Source: Novosphingobium guangzhouense (lineage in GTDB: Bacteria > Pseudomonadota > Alphaproteobacteria > Sphingomonadales > Sphingomonadaceae). Taken from it: a stretch of 64,000 bases of DNA. Position numbers and translations under genes: made by a program. Location of the stretch: positions 1-64,000 of the forward strand of contig NZ_LYMM01000025.1 in assembly GCF_002896965.1 (NCBI RefSeq). The letters are read 5' to 3'. This document shows, piece after piece, positions 1 through 7,335 of the stretch. Below the pieces are notes generated by a model. It saw nothing but the letters and a program-made list of their open reading frames with translations. It made no database searches and was not told the origin of the DNA. Each line of letters starts with the position of its first letter. Positions within the stretch are counted from its first letter, which is position 1.

Positions 1-120
1 CAAAGCCAGAAAGGAGAAGCCAGCATCTTGAACCCGCCGTTCAACGGCAGCACATAAACCACACCCACCCGGGTCACTTCTCAATGGAAACCCCGGGTCA
101 CTTCTCAGTGGCAATCAACA
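1..120 (+). mobile_element. Right end of an IS21-family-like insertion sequence (partial)
   Basis: Two near-identical copies of GGGTCACTTCTCARTGG lie in tandem at about 70-86 and 95-111, and the block ends in AATCAACA at 113-120. Read outward-in, the end is TGTTGATT followed by the repeat, the layout known for multi-repeat termini of IS21-type elements. The first bases (2-31) could be the last nine codons of an IstB-like helper ATPase (ending KPAS, stop TGA), but too little is present to be sure. The family assignment rests on remembered terminus structure, not on a transposase in view. Confidence 0.5.
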
Positions 121-369
121 ATCGACACCGCCATCAGCGAAATCCAGTCCTCCGATGCCTATCTCGATCATGTCCTCACGATGCGTAGTGGTGACCGGGA
201 AGCGAGGATCGCGGCCCACAAGTCTCCGATCATTGAGACCTGCGCACAAGTCCAGAAAATGCTCGACCTCGCCCGCGCTGACCTCCGCCGTCTCGAAGAA
301 CAGGAATTCGCCGCGCTGACCGTGGACGAGGTCAAGGCGAAGATCGACGCTTTGCAGAAGGGGGCGTGA
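121..369 (+). pseudogene. Hypothetical coiled-coil protein, 5' end removed by the IS
   Basis: The reading frame is open from the IS border to the TGA at 367-369 and encodes about 82 residues. The first internal Met codon is at 181, but coding-like sequence (ISEIQSSDAYLDHVL) starts right at the IS edge, so the 5' part was probably lost by the insertion. The product is charged and helical with heptad-like Leu spacing (VQKMLDLARADLRRLEEQEF) and could be a coiled coil. It ends in a TGATCATG junction with the next gene. No family is recognised. Confidence 0.45.
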
Positions 370-371
370 TC

Positions 372-533
372 ATGGTCATCCCTGCTAGTTTCTGGAACCT
401 CGCTTTCACGTTTCTGATTGGGTTCTTTTTCGGCCTCACGGGCCTGTGCGTCCTGTTCGGTATCGTGGTGCTGCTCGCCATTGCCGCCGAGAGCGCTGCC
501 GCCAAAGCGCGGATTGATCGGGAGCGGCGCTGA
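372..533 (+). CDS. Small membrane protein, 53 aa
   Basis: The frame starts with ATG two bases after the previous stop (TGA-TC-ATG) and has AAGGGG upstream as ribosome binding site. The product has one long hydrophobic stretch (about residues 11-40, FTFLIGFFFGLTGLCVLFG and IVVLLAIAA), then a short basic tail ending in RERR. That predicts one or two membrane helices with a cytoplasmic C-terminus. It lies second in a four-gene run with identical junctions. Holin-like small membrane proteins look similar, but nothing here proves lysis function. Confidence 0.5.
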   Translation: MVIPASFWNLAFTFLIGFFFGLTGLCVLFGIVVLLAIAAESAAAKARIDRERR

Positions 534-535
534 TC

Positions 536-961
536 ATGGACGCCTCTATCGCAACCCGGATTGCCGAAGCGCAGGCCGCTGCCGACGATGCCTATGCACG
601 GGCGAAAATCGTCTGTGACGCCTGCGCGTGGGCGGTGGTGAAGCTCAACAAGTCGCCCGAGAGCGACCTCCGGAATAACAGACTGGCCGAGGCTCGCGCG
701 GCGCTCGACCGGGCAGGACTGGAGCGAGATCGGGCCAAGGACGCCGCGCGCCATGTCGCGCAAACGGTGTTCCTCGACGATCTGGCCGCGCTCACGCGGC
801 TTCATGGTCAGCGGATCACGGGATGGGGCGACGGCTTCTATTGCGCCCGCGTCGCTGCGCTCCAAGAGGGCGAGGAAATCGGCGAATATCTGGTAATGGA
901 CTGCGAACCCGATGGCGACCTCTCCAACATCCGTTGGTCCGGTTGCCCGGAGGACGACTGA
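536..961 (+). CDS. Hypothetical protein, 141 aa
   Basis: The start is fixed by the TGA-TC-ATG junction and a GGGAGCGG ribosome binding site inside the previous gene. The first two thirds (residues 1-85) are Ala-rich and helical (ATRIAEAQAAADDAYARAK, EARAALDRAGLERDRAKDAA). The last 50 residues look globular (GWGDGFYCARVAALQEGEEI, VMDCEPDGDL). Function is not recognised. It is translationally coupled to both neighbours, so the four genes probably form one small operon of the island. Confidence 0.6.
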   Translation: MDASIATRIAEAQAAADDAYARAKIVCDACAWAVVKLNKSPESDLRNNRLAEARAALDRAGLERDRAKDAARHVAQTVFLDDLAALTRLHGQRITGWGDGFYCARVAALQEGEEIGEYLVMDCEPDGDLSNIRWSGCPEDD

Positions 962-963
962 TC

Positions 964-1158
964 ATGGACGACGAATTCCTCGCCATCCTCCGGGCCGACA
1001 TGACGCGGGAGGAACGTTGCGCCGCACTGGATGACCTCAGGGCGCGGAGCACATGGACGCCTATCCCGGCTGGATCGACCCGAGAGGAAATCAGAGACCG
1101 CCTCGTTCCCAAAAATACGCGACAAGTAATACGGCCATCAGAATCATCATCTTTGTGA
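964..1158 (+). CDS. Hypothetical protein, 64 aa
   Basis: This is the fourth gene of the run. It begins after the third TGATCATG junction with GGAGGA upstream. The product is short and charged (begins MDDEFLAILRADMTREERC), with no membrane segment and no known motif. Its last 68 bases overlap the 3' end of the convergent gene at 1091-1387. Family unknown. Confidence 0.45.
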   Translation: MDDEFLAILRADMTREERCAALDDLRARSTWTPIPAGSTREEIRDRLVPKNTRQVIRPSESSSL

Positions 1159-1387
1159 CAAATCCCGAAAATCCTGAACCACTTCGGTGATTTCGGGGAC
1201 CTTCATATTCTTGATAAGCTTGGCGATCTCTGCGTTTCGTCGCCTTTTCCATCGCTCGATGATGACGTCTTAACTCACGGTCGCGTGCCTCCTCACGGCG
1301 GACGGCAGCCTTTCGGTTTACCTCTGCCTGAAAGCGGCGTTGGTTCTCCTGTGACCGCCGAACAAGCTCATCTTCTCTCCAACCCAT
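1091..1387 (-). CDS. Putative tail-anchored membrane protein, 98 aa
   Basis: The first ~70 residues are strongly charged and helical (RRSQENQRRFQAEVNRKAAV, RRHHRAMEKATKRRDRQA), suggesting a coiled coil. Residues 79-93 (TKMMILMAVLLVAYFW) form a single C-terminal membrane helix. This order predicts a tail-anchored protein with a cytoplasmic basic domain. A GGGGG tract precedes the ATG. It overlaps the opposite gene by 68 bp, which lowers confidence. Confidence 0.4.
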   Translation of the reverse strand: MGWREDELVRRSQENQRRFQAEVNRKAAVRREEARDRELRRHHRAMEKATKRRDRQAYQEYEGPRNHRSGSGFSGFVTKMMILMAVLLVAYFWERGGL

Positions 1388-1463
1388 TTCTCGCCCCCAA
1401 GGAATAACTCACTCATTCTAACTCGACGCGCCTGAAATGCCAGTAACCGCCAAGAAAATGGCT

Positions 1464-1583
1464 TCAAATCAAAGATCGATGTTCCGCCAGTACCGCTTGC
1501 TCAAACTTGGTGAGGTTCTCGCCATCCTCTACGGCATTCCAAGCCTCGACAAGCTCGCGGTCGGTCATATCGTGCGGGTCCAT
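1464..1583 (-). CDS. Small hypothetical protein, 39 aa
   Basis: The frame begins MDPHDMTDRELVEAWNAVED and ends at a TGA at 1464-1466. GGAG lies nine bases upstream of the chosen ATG; a longer start at 1598 would add five residues. The composition (acidic, with ELVEAW and KFEQAVL helices) looks protein-like. It heads a group of short minus-strand genes in this part of the island. No family is recognised. Confidence 0.35.
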   Translation of the reverse strand: MDPHDMTDRELVEAWNAVEDGENLTKFEQAVLAEHRSLI

Positions 1584-1633
1584 GGTCGGGGTCTCCATCG
1601 TTCTGGAGGATCATGAACGCGAGGTGCCGGGTA

Positions 1634-1849
1634 TCAAAGTGCTTTCGAGTAGAGGACGGGATCAACGGTATCGCATTCGGTGGCCGCTGCCGCCCGAGCT
1701 TCGGCCTCAGTCTTGTATGAATGATCCTTGGACCAGTGCTCGCGCCCGCCGATCACCGTCATGATCTCAAACCACGTCGCGTTTTCGCCGTCCGGGGTCC
1801 GCATACTGACGGAATAGATGAAGCCTTCGGTCATATCATGGGTTCTCAT
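1634..1849 (-). CDS. Small hypothetical protein, 71 aa
   Basis: The product (core TEGFIYSVSMRTPDGENATW, then WFEIMTVIGGREHW and EAEARAAAATECDTV) looks like a small alpha/beta domain. The start is uncertain: ATG at 1849 or ATG at 1834, the latter with GAGAA ten bases upstream. Similar short proteins are common in phage-derived islands. No function can be given. Confidence 0.4.
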   Translation of the reverse strand: MRTHDMTEGFIYSVSMRTPDGENATWFEIMTVIGGREHWSKDHSYKTEAEARAAAATECDTVDPVLYSKAL

Positions 1850-1900
1850 GGTCAAGGTCGCTATCGTGGTGGGTGATCCGCATCTCCACCAGAGATAGTA

Positions 1901-2020
1901 TCAGGACGGGTAAATGATTTCACCCGTCGTCACGATTTGGAACCCGTCGTTGTAGTGCGCCCCAATCGGATCAAGTTGGGTGCCGTCATCAAATTCATAT
2001 GTGAACGGACGAACAGCCAT
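1901..2020 (-). CDS. Small hypothetical protein, 39 aa
   Basis: The frame starts MAVRPFTYEFDDGTQLDPIG and ends at TGA 1901-1903. The product is rich in aromatic, Asp and Gly residues and could be a small beta domain. The ribosome binding site is weak (GGAA). It lies in the same orientation as the two short genes after it. Function unknown. Confidence 0.3.
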   Translation of the reverse strand: MAVRPFTYEFDDGTQLDPIGAHYNDGFQIVTTGEIIYPS

Positions 2021-2261
2021 AAGAGTTGTTCCACGATCATTGACGTGATGAACCACCGACCATAAACTCGTTTACGACATGGTTGCCGGTTGAACCTGAG
2101 CATTGGAATGATCGATGCCGTTTTATCATTGAAACTCTCCTAGTTGGGAGTTCCAACATACGGATGGCACGAGGCGAAGACAAGGCGGTGTACTTTGATT
2201 ATGGCAATGATGATGGCAAAAGTATTTATTTCCGAAAAACAGAAATCTGCGACCTGAAGGA

Positions 2262-2438
2262 TCAACGATTTTTGCGCGTTCGTTTCCCCACAGAGGGCCG
2301 TGGGATGAGCCTGACCGTCGCCCACCATGAGGGCAACCCAAGCTCGATCAAGCGACCCTGTGCGGCCTCCGAGCGGAAAAAGGCATCATCGGGGCAGCCT
2401 GAGGCGAGCCATGCGGAGAGACGGTCGGCGCGGGTCAT
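2262..2438 (-). CDS. Small basic protein coupled to endolysin, 58 aa
   Basis: The ATG overlaps the endolysin stop as ATGA (2435-2438), so translation is coupled. The product begins MTRADRLSAWLASGCPDDAF and ends with a basic tail (KRTRKNR). It has no clear membrane helix, so a spanin or holin role is not supported by sequence. Its position directly after the endolysin suggests a place in a lysis module. An opposite-strand frame covers part of the same DNA but lacks a good start. Confidence 0.45.
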   Translation of the reverse strand: MTRADRLSAWLASGCPDDAFFRSEAAQGRLIELGLPSWWATVRLIPRPSVGKRTRKNR

Positions 2439-3061
2439 GCTGCGGCCTCCAGCGCGCGGCGGAGGGCATTCGAGTATGCGATCCTCTCCTCAAGACCATT
2501 CGTGCCGCCGTTGATCCGTTTGGAAATGTTGGTGATCTGCCATCCGTCCGCGAGCACGTTGAGCCTGTTCGTTCTCCAGAACCAGCACGCGCCGATGAAG
2601 CCGCCTTCATCGGTCAGGAGGTAGGCGAGAGTCTCGTCAACGGTCTTGCCGATTTCCATGGCGAGGGCAGTGACGTTGTTCCTGCCAGTAATTTGAAGCC
2701 AGCCTTTTCCGGCAAATTTTGCGCCATCGCCCGATTTCTCAGGCCCATTGCCCATCCGGTTTGCATATACGCGATTGGCGATGGCGACAGGTTTGCGAGC
2801 ATACTGCTTGGCCAGACCAACGCTCGGGAAATGCCTTTCGCCGAAGGTCGATAGAAGCGCCTGCCAACTGTAATTCAGGTTCTCTTTGTTCGCGGTGAAC
2901 ATCGCGGACTCGTGGGCGCACTGCGCGAGGAACGCGGCGACCCGGCGCGGGGTGTTGATCTGGAATCGCTCCATCGCGGCAGGAGCGTGGGCGAGGACCA
3001 TCTTGCGGGTCGCGGCGGTCATGGTGGGGAAGGCTTGGCGGAGGATGGTGTCAGTCAGCAT
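2435..3061 (-). CDS. GH19-family phage endolysin (chitinase-like lysozyme)
   Basis: This 208-aa protein has the glycoside hydrolase 19 layout used by many phage endolysins, which cut the peptidoglycan glycan strand. FLAQCAHESAMF (about residues 44-55) carries the expected catalytic Glu after His. KGWLQITGRNNV (about residues 119-130) is the family's conserved active-site segment. There is no signal peptide, so export would need a holin or the small neighbour genes. The gene ends in an ATGA overlap with the next gene. Its start lies only 50 bp from hicA on the other strand. The family call is strong. Confidence 0.85.
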   Translation of the reverse strand: MLTDTILRQAFPTMTAATRKMVLAHAPAAMERFQINTPRRVAAFLAQCAHESAMFTANKENLNYSWQALLSTFGERHFPSVGLAKQYARKPVAIANRVYANRMGNGPEKSGDGAKFAGKGWLQITGRNNVTALAMEIGKTVDETLAYLLTDEGGFIGACWFWRTNRLNVLADGWQITNISKRINGGTNGLEERIAYSNALRRALEAAA

Positions 3062-3077
3062 CCTCTATTTAGAATGC

Positions 3078-3105
3078 TTGCATTTTCCGCTAGCGCGCCT
3101 ACAAT
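3078..3105 (+). promoter_or_regulatory. hicA promoter with nested palindromes
   Basis: TTGCAT (3078-3083) and TACAAT (3100-3105) are separated by 16 bp, matching a sigma-70-type promoter. GCTAGC occurs twice (about 3090 and 3106), the second inside TGCTAGCA, giving dyads where a HicB DNA-binding domain could sit. The -10 ends seven bases before the hicA ATG, and no Shine-Dalgarno precedes that ATG. Confidence 0.5.
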
Positions 3106-3111
3106 GCTAGC

Positions 3112-3372
3112 ATGAACAGCAAGCACAAACGGACGCTAGAGGCGATATGGGCTGACCCGGTCAGCGCCACCATCGTCTTTGCGGACATTGAGAAGCTGCT
3201 TGTTGCGCTGGGCGTGACGGTGAAGGAAGGTAAGGGTTCCGGAGTGAAGTTCTACGGACCTCAGGGGGAATACCTGAGTTTCCACCGCCCTCACCCCGGC
3301 AAAGAGGCAAAACCATATCAGATAAGAGGATTTCGGGAATATCTGATTCAACTAGGACACAAGCAACCATGA
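3112..3372 (+). CDS. hicA: HicA-family mRNA interferase toxin
   Basis: The 86-aa product has the size and fold pattern of HicA toxins, which cleave mRNA and are blocked by HicB. HicA proteins are dsRBD-like and carry a catalytic His near FxRPHPGKE; here FHRPHPGKEAKPYQIRGFREYL (about residues 57-78) gives that block. The spacing to hicB is an ATGA overlap, typical of type II pairs. The toxin comes first, as usual for HicAB. It has its own promoter just upstream and probably a leaderless transcript. Confidence 0.85.
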   Translation: MNSKHKRTLEAIWADPVSATIVFADIEKLLVALGVTVKEGKGSGVKFYGPQGEYLSFHRPHPGKEAKPYQIRGFREYLIQLGHKQP

Positions 3373-3917
3373 ACAACGTGATGACCTATCGGGGATATTC
3401 CACCCGTGTCGAGTATAGTCCGGAAGACACCGCACTCGTTGGACGTGTTCTGGGTATTACGGACATCATCATGTTCCACGCAGATGGTGTGGCCGAGTTT
3501 GAACAGATGTTCCACGATGCGGTCGATGACTATCTCCAATCTTGTGAGGAACTCGGGAAGGAACCTCACAAGCCATATTCGGGTAAGGTGATGTTCCGCA
3601 TCAATCCCGAGCTTCATCGTGAAGCGGCGATCAAGGCGGAATTGGCCGGGAAGTCGCTCAATGAATGGGCCGAAGATGCCCTGCGCTATGCCGCGTCGCA
3701 TCCGATAGCGGACGATGATGGCAATCCCCATGGGCTTCCGATCACGGCGCTCGATCCGGAAATGGTCCGACGCATGGCGGCGAACACTCAAGCGTTTCAC
3801 GATATCGTGAAAGCGCAGGCCGCGCTGCATTCGACGGTTGGATTGTCGGTCGGCGTGACCCCATCCCAAGCTGCCTCAGCAATCGCGGCATGGCAGAAGG
3901 AAATTACCAACGGTTGA
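3369..3917 (+). CDS. hicB: HicB-family antitoxin with C-terminal ribbon-helix-helix domain
   Basis: The N-terminal half (residues 1-70, YRGYSTRVEYSPEDTALVGR, ITDIIMFHADGVAEFEQMFH) is the HicB fold that binds HicA. The segment SGKVMFRINPELHREAAIKA to LNEWAEDALRYAA (about residues 75-117) is a ribbon-helix-helix DNA-binding domain expected to autorepress the operon. At 182 aa it is longer than simple HicB proteins, with about 65 extra C-terminal residues. A terminator hairpin follows. Confidence 0.85.
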   Translation: MNNVMTYRGYSTRVEYSPEDTALVGRVLGITDIIMFHADGVAEFEQMFHDAVDDYLQSCEELGKEPHKPYSGKVMFRINPELHREAAIKAELAGKSLNEWAEDALRYAASHPIADDDGNPHGLPITALDPEMVRRMAANTQAFHDIVKAQAALHSTVGLSVGVTPSQAASAIAAWQKEITNG

Positions 3918-3924
3918 TCGACAA

Positions 3925-3959
3925 GAATGAAAGGCCCGTATCAGTTGGGCCTTTCATTC
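3925..3959. terminator. Bidirectional terminator between hicB and the convergent gene
   Basis: GAATGAAAGGCCC (3925-3937) and its exact complement (3947-3959) form a 13-bp stem with a 9-nt loop. The stop codon of the minus-strand gene lies at 3941-3943, within the loop. Confidence 0.7.
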
Positions 3960-4381
3960 AGTGTTGCTCGCGCAGCCAAGTTCAAATCCAGTGCCCTGCG
4001 ACGCCTCCGACCATCGCTATATTCGTGCCAATCTTCCTTATCACGTGAGTTCTCGCAGAACGGTAGGTATTGTTCTGCACGTGCGAGGTTGCGAAACACG
4101 TAGACGTCATTGAAGTCATTGACCTCATCGTCGTTATTGCAACGCAGATTGAGTTTTATTGCGGGGATCGATACCTCTACCCAATCGCGTAGGTGTGAAA
4201 TTAAAATACCGCGCAGAATTGGCCAAGGGCCATCGCTAAACTCGATCCCTTCTGGACGGACCTTCGCCCAATACCATGGCGGATCACGACGGGCAGGACT
4301 GAGAATGTAGAGCGCATCTCCTGCGCGAAGCTGATCGACGTGCGTGAGCGCGCCGACAGGTGGAAGGGACAGGCGACGCAT
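3941..4381 (-). CDS. Hypothetical protein, 146 aa
   Basis: The start is set by a TGATG junction with the DUF4236 gene and GGAG ten bases upstream; longer in-frame starts would run into that gene. The product begins MRRLSLPPVGALTHVDQLRA and has a mixed beta-rich composition (DALYILSPARRDPPWYWAKV, IPAIKLNLRCNNDDEVNDFN). There is no membrane segment or signal peptide. It is the last gene of a four-gene minus-strand operon that starts with a serine recombinase. No family is recognised. Confidence 0.55.
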   Translation of the reverse strand: MRRLSLPPVGALTHVDQLRAGDALYILSPARRDPPWYWAKVRPEGIEFSDGPWPILRGILISHLRDWVEVSIPAIKLNLRCNNDDEVNDFNDVYVFRNLARAEQYLPFCENSRDKEDWHEYSDGRRRRRALDLNLAARATLNERPN

Positions 4382-4701
4382 CAGACCATAGCTCCGAGGA
4401 ATGCGCTCAAGATCGTCCATCCGAGCCATAGGGCGAGGATGATCAGCAACCATCGCTTGACCCTACCCTTCCGGGATCGTGGCTGTGCGGGGCTTGTAGG
4501 CGACGGCTGGGCACCCTGCCGGGTCAGCATTTCGGAGTAGGATAGACCCGAGCCGGGAATGCCGACCGTTCCCCTGACACCGCGTTTGCTCACGTTGACC
4601 GTTGCACCATTGGTCCCGAGGCTGGTCGATACCCCGGTCTTGGAGAGGTTGAGGCGGACACCCGGTAGGATGCGGATGGTCTTGCGGAAACGGAAACCCA
4701 T
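4381..4701 (-). CDS. DUF4236 domain protein with a membrane helix
   Basis: Residues 1-55 (GFRFRKTIRILPGVRLNLSK, SLGTNGATVNVSKRGVRGTV, GIPGSGLSYSE) match the DUF4236 pattern, a short beta-rich repeat domain of unknown function. A Pro/Ser linker follows and then a single membrane helix near the C-terminus (about residues 84-104, RWLLIILALWLGWTILSAF). AAAGGGG precedes the ATG. The order domain-linker-helix is common for DUF4236 proteins. It is coupled to the downstream gene by TGATG and lies 15 bp after the upstream one. Confidence 0.75.
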   Translation of the reverse strand: MGFRFRKTIRILPGVRLNLSKTGVSTSLGTNGATVNVSKRGVRGTVGIPGSGLSYSEMLTRQGAQPSPTSPAQPRSRKGRVKRWLLIILALWLGWTILSAFLGAMV

Positions 4702-4716
4702 GAAATCGTGCCCCTT

Positions 4717-5364
4717 TTAGAATTGTGCTTTGCGGGGTGGCAGAACTAGCTTCTGCGGGATGCTCGCTGATCGGCGAACCGCGTCGAGGAAGTCGGTGAT
4801 ATCGTCGTCGGTGACCCGAAGCGCCTCGCTCCAACCGTTGCGAACCGTCTTCCAACTGTCTTTTCGGAAGAGGCGTCCAGACGGCACCTCATGGACATCG
4901 AACATCTCAGGATGCTTGCCATAGAGTTCATTCGCGTCGTGTTTGACGCAATTCGCCGTCATTCTGAGCCGCTCCAGCCGGGGCTTATCGATGGTCCACC
5001 CCTTCTGCCTCGACAGTATCTCATACGCGAGGTTGCATTTGTATTCGGCCCAGCCATTTCGCTCGCAAACGTGACGCTCCCATGCGTGATGAATCATGGT
5101 GGCGAATGCTTTGCAGTGCTGGTTGAGAGCATCGTGGGCCGCTTCGATGGCATAGTGGCGGTGTTCGCTGGTGTAGTAGTGGTCACCCGTGTCCGGATCA
5201 TAATTGTAGTCCTCGACCTCCCCAGCGGCGACCGCCTCCCCGTGAGCGATCTCCTCGGCTTCCGCATCGGCAAGCTGCTTCACTAGCGCCGCATGACCCG
5301 CACCATAGGCCAATCGGATCGGTGTCAGGCTCATTTCGAGGTAGATGAACGAGAGATCAGCCAT
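4717..5364 (-). CDS. Hypothetical protein, 215 aa, coupled to recombinase
   Basis: The start MADLSFIYLE at 5364 overlaps the recombinase stop by 8 bp. The protein is mainly helical and rich in His and Glu, with no membrane segment. One stretch (about residues 141-166, LRMTANCVKHDANELYGKHP then EMF) resembles an N-x-x-K-H signature seen in some uncharacterised helical families. This is a weak resemblance only. Tight coupling on both sides suggests that it works with the recombinase or the DUF4236 protein. Confidence 0.55.
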   Translation of the reverse strand: MADLSFIYLEMSLTPIRLAYGAGHAALVKQLADAEAEEIAHGEAVAAGEVEDYNYDPDTGDHYYTSEHRHYAIEAAHDALNQHCKAFATMIHHAWERHVCERNGWAEYKCNLAYEILSRQKGWTIDKPRLERLRMTANCVKHDANELYGKHPEMFDVHEVPSGRLFRKDSWKTVRNGWSEALRVTDDDITDFLDAVRRSASIPQKLVLPPRKAQF

Positions 5365-6058
5365 TGCGCGTCGCCCCATGCTGGTCTTCAGGAATCCGGG
5401 CGAGAAGGTTCCGCACCGAGGTTGCGTGCCATGATCCACCGCGAGGCGTCTGGATCGAGCGATCATTCAATTCCCGCGCGATGCCAGTGAGGCTAGTGAC
5501 CCCATGCTTGCGGATTTCGGCAATGACGGGGACGAGATCGAGGGCATGAGCATCGGCACGATCCGCAATCACCTGTAATGCCGCCTGATTGCCCCTGTGA
5601 GCCCTTCGGAGGGCGCTGGCCCCATTGGGGTTGCCGAGCACCTGTCCGCGAGCCTTCGCGGCCTGTAGCGCCTCCTTTGTGCGCGTGGATATGGCTTCCC
5701 GTTCTTGCTGAGCTACCAGCGCCATGATGCCGACCGTAAGATCGGTGGCGTCGGGAAGGTCAGCCGCGATGAACCGCGTTCCTGCATCTCGGAGCGTCAT
5801 GAGGAACGCGGCATTCCTTGACAGGCGGTCGAGTTTTGCGATGACGAGTGTGGACCCGGTGACTTTCGCGTGATGGAGCGCCTTCAAGAGTTCCGGGCGA
5901 TCATTTCGCTTACCCGTCTCGATCTCGACATACTCCGCAAGCTGGTCGAAGCCACGGTTTGCGCAGAACGACGCGACCGCCTGCCGTTGAGCCGCGAGCC
6001 CGAGACCCGACCGTCCTTGCCTTGGAGTGGAGGCGCGCAGGTAGGAAATTGATTTCAT
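5357..6058 (-). CDS. Serine recombinase (resolvase/invertase family)
   Basis: The 233-aa product begins MKSISYLRASTPRQGRSGLG, with the nucleophilic Ser in YLRASTxxQ (Ser10). IAKLDRLSRN and TLRDAGTRFIAADLP are further parts of the catalytic domain. The C-terminal ~60 residues (DLVPVIAEIRKHGVTSLTGI, ARELNDRSIQTPRGG) form the usual Hin-type helix-turn-helix. The length fits a small resolvase/invertase rather than a large integrase, so it may resolve cointegrates or invert DNA rather than integrate the island. It heads a four-gene operon. Confidence 0.9.
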   Translation of the reverse strand: MKSISYLRASTPRQGRSGLGLAAQRQAVASFCANRGFDQLAEYVEIETGKRNDRPELLKALHHAKVTGSTLVIAKLDRLSRNAAFLMTLRDAGTRFIAADLPDATDLTVGIMALVAQQEREAISTRTKEALQAAKARGQVLGNPNGASALRRAHRGNQAALQVIADRADAHALDLVPVIAEIRKHGVTSLTGIARELNDRSIQTPRGGSWHATSVRNLLARIPEDQHGATRNG

Positions 6059-6125
6059 TCGCCTGAGATACCACCATCCTATAGAACTGCGCAACGGTCG
6101 TTAGGCAATTCTACAGCCCGTAAGA

Positions 6126-6692
6126 TTAGCAGAAATCGTCGCTATCGGTGTTGAGCACGTAGCGAACGCCGGTTGTGAGATCGATTTGTTGACGGTCGCC
6201 AAATTCTGCCCGGTTGCGCTGCTTGATATTGGTGTTGATGGTTTCCAACGCCAGACGGTCGCGGTTGAGGTCGCCTGTAGAAGTCACACCACCGAGCGCC
6301 ATGTCGAGGCGTAGATCGGCTAGAACATGCTGACCATAAGCCATGGCAGAACGAATATCCTCATCCAACTGCGGGTCTTTTCTACGCCAGTTATGAAGCG
6401 TCTGGTGCCCCGGCATGTGTTCATCGTGCGTAATCGACGTGAGCGTCTCACCAGTTACCAGACGCGAAAGTATTTCTTCGATCATCTCAGGTGTGCGGAT
6501 CGAAACCCACGCTGCTTTGAGACCCTCAAGCTGGCGAAGTCGTGCAACAAGGTCGCGGACAACCCTCTTGCCGTTGGCCGCACCATGAACACGACCGTTT
6601 TTGTCGGTCAACGGTGCCGCTTCAACCGGCTGGGGGAGGGTCTGGGGGGTTGCGAGGGTCTCCACGGGCTCATTTGGGGGTAAGTTCTCCAT
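6126..6692 (-). CDS. Terminase small subunit-like protein
   Basis: The 188-aa product has a Pro-rich N-terminus, then a helical region with an HTH-like segment (ILSRLVTGETLTSITHDEHM, PGHQTLHNWRRKDPQLDED, about residues 73-112) of the type found in phage terminase small subunits, which recognise the packaging site. The C-terminal third (LETINTNIKQRNRAEFGDRQ) is helical and charged. No large terminase gene is seen in the window, which fits a decayed or satellite element. The call rests on pattern, not on alignment. Confidence 0.5.
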   Translation of the reverse strand: MENLPPNEPVETLATPQTLPQPVEAAPLTDKNGRVHGAANGKRVVRDLVARLRQLEGLKAAWVSIRTPEMIEEILSRLVTGETLTSITHDEHMPGHQTLHNWRRKDPQLDEDIRSAMAYGQHVLADLRLDMALGGVTSTGDLNRDRLALETINTNIKQRNRAEFGDRQQIDLTTGVRYVLNTDSDDFC

Positions 6693-6811
6693 GTCGTCAA
6701 TATTTAGACGGTGGAACGAATATCATGCACAACATATAGTATGCTCGCAATTATACTTGGTATAAGATCGCCCCAACCTTTATGCCGCCGTGATTACAAT
6801 CGGGGGATTTC

Positions 6812-7294
6812 ATGAAACGATTACTGGTGCTGGCCACGGCATTCGCGCTGACCGGGTGCGACAAGGTGACCCATTTCTTCGATCCCGCCGAAGTCAAAGC
6901 CTGCGAAGCCTACACGCTGGAAACGCTGGCATCGCCGTCCACATACAAGCGGATCGACGTCATCACCCATGATGAGAAGGTCACGAAAGCCCGTCTCAAG
7001 GAATTGTCGCCCAATCGTCCCGACTGGGTTCCGAACGACGACCCCGGCATCAAGACCGTGGGCATCCAGTATGATGCGCAAAACGGATACGGCGCGATCA
7101 TGCGCGGTGGCATGGTCTGCGCCTTTGAGACCGAACGGGGTGAGGTCAAGGATAATTCGGTTTCCTTAGATGGGAGAGCAAGCGCAGCCGCTAGCCATGC
7201 AAAATTTCGTGACCTCGTTGAGAGGGGCATTGTCCCGAACATGACTGCCGCCGATCTCGGTCCCTTACGCGAATATCAATGCTGCCTTTGGTGA
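6812..7294 (+). CDS. Putative lipoprotein, 160 aa
   Basis: MKRLLVLATAFALTGC is a lipoprotein signal peptide with lipobox LTGC, so Cys16 would be acylated and the protein anchored in the envelope. The mature part is about 145 residues with several Cys (CEAYTLETLASPSTYKRIDV, CAFETERGEV, and a C-terminal CCLW). GGGGGA precedes the ATG. Island lipoproteins can be exclusion or lysis factors, but no specific family is recognised. A terminator hairpin lies just downstream. Confidence 0.65.
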   Translation: MKRLLVLATAFALTGCDKVTHFFDPAEVKACEAYTLETLASPSTYKRIDVITHDEKVTKARLKELSPNRPDWVPNDDPGIKTVGIQYDAQNGYGAIMRGGMVCAFETERGEVKDNSVSLDGRASAAASHAKFRDLVERGIVPNMTAADLGPLREYQCCLW

Positions 7295-7303
7295 ACCAAC
7301 GCG

Positions 7304-7333
7304 AAAGGGCCGAGGATCGCTCCCCAGCCCTTT
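7304..7333. terminator. Terminator hairpin, copy 1 of a duplicated element
   Basis: AAAGGGC (7304-7310) pairs with GCCCTTT (7327-7333). The whole core GGGCCGAGGATCGCTCCCCA recurs at 7745-7764. Here it ends the lipoprotein gene and, in reverse, the small convergent gene at 7336. Confidence 0.6.
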
Positions 7334-7335
7334 CA

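Noticed and set aside
2083..2514. Plus-strand frame of 143 codons
   Set aside because: The first half looks protein-like, but the second half is antisense to the endolysin and to the coupled 58-aa gene. No good ribosome binding site was found at 2083 or 2164.
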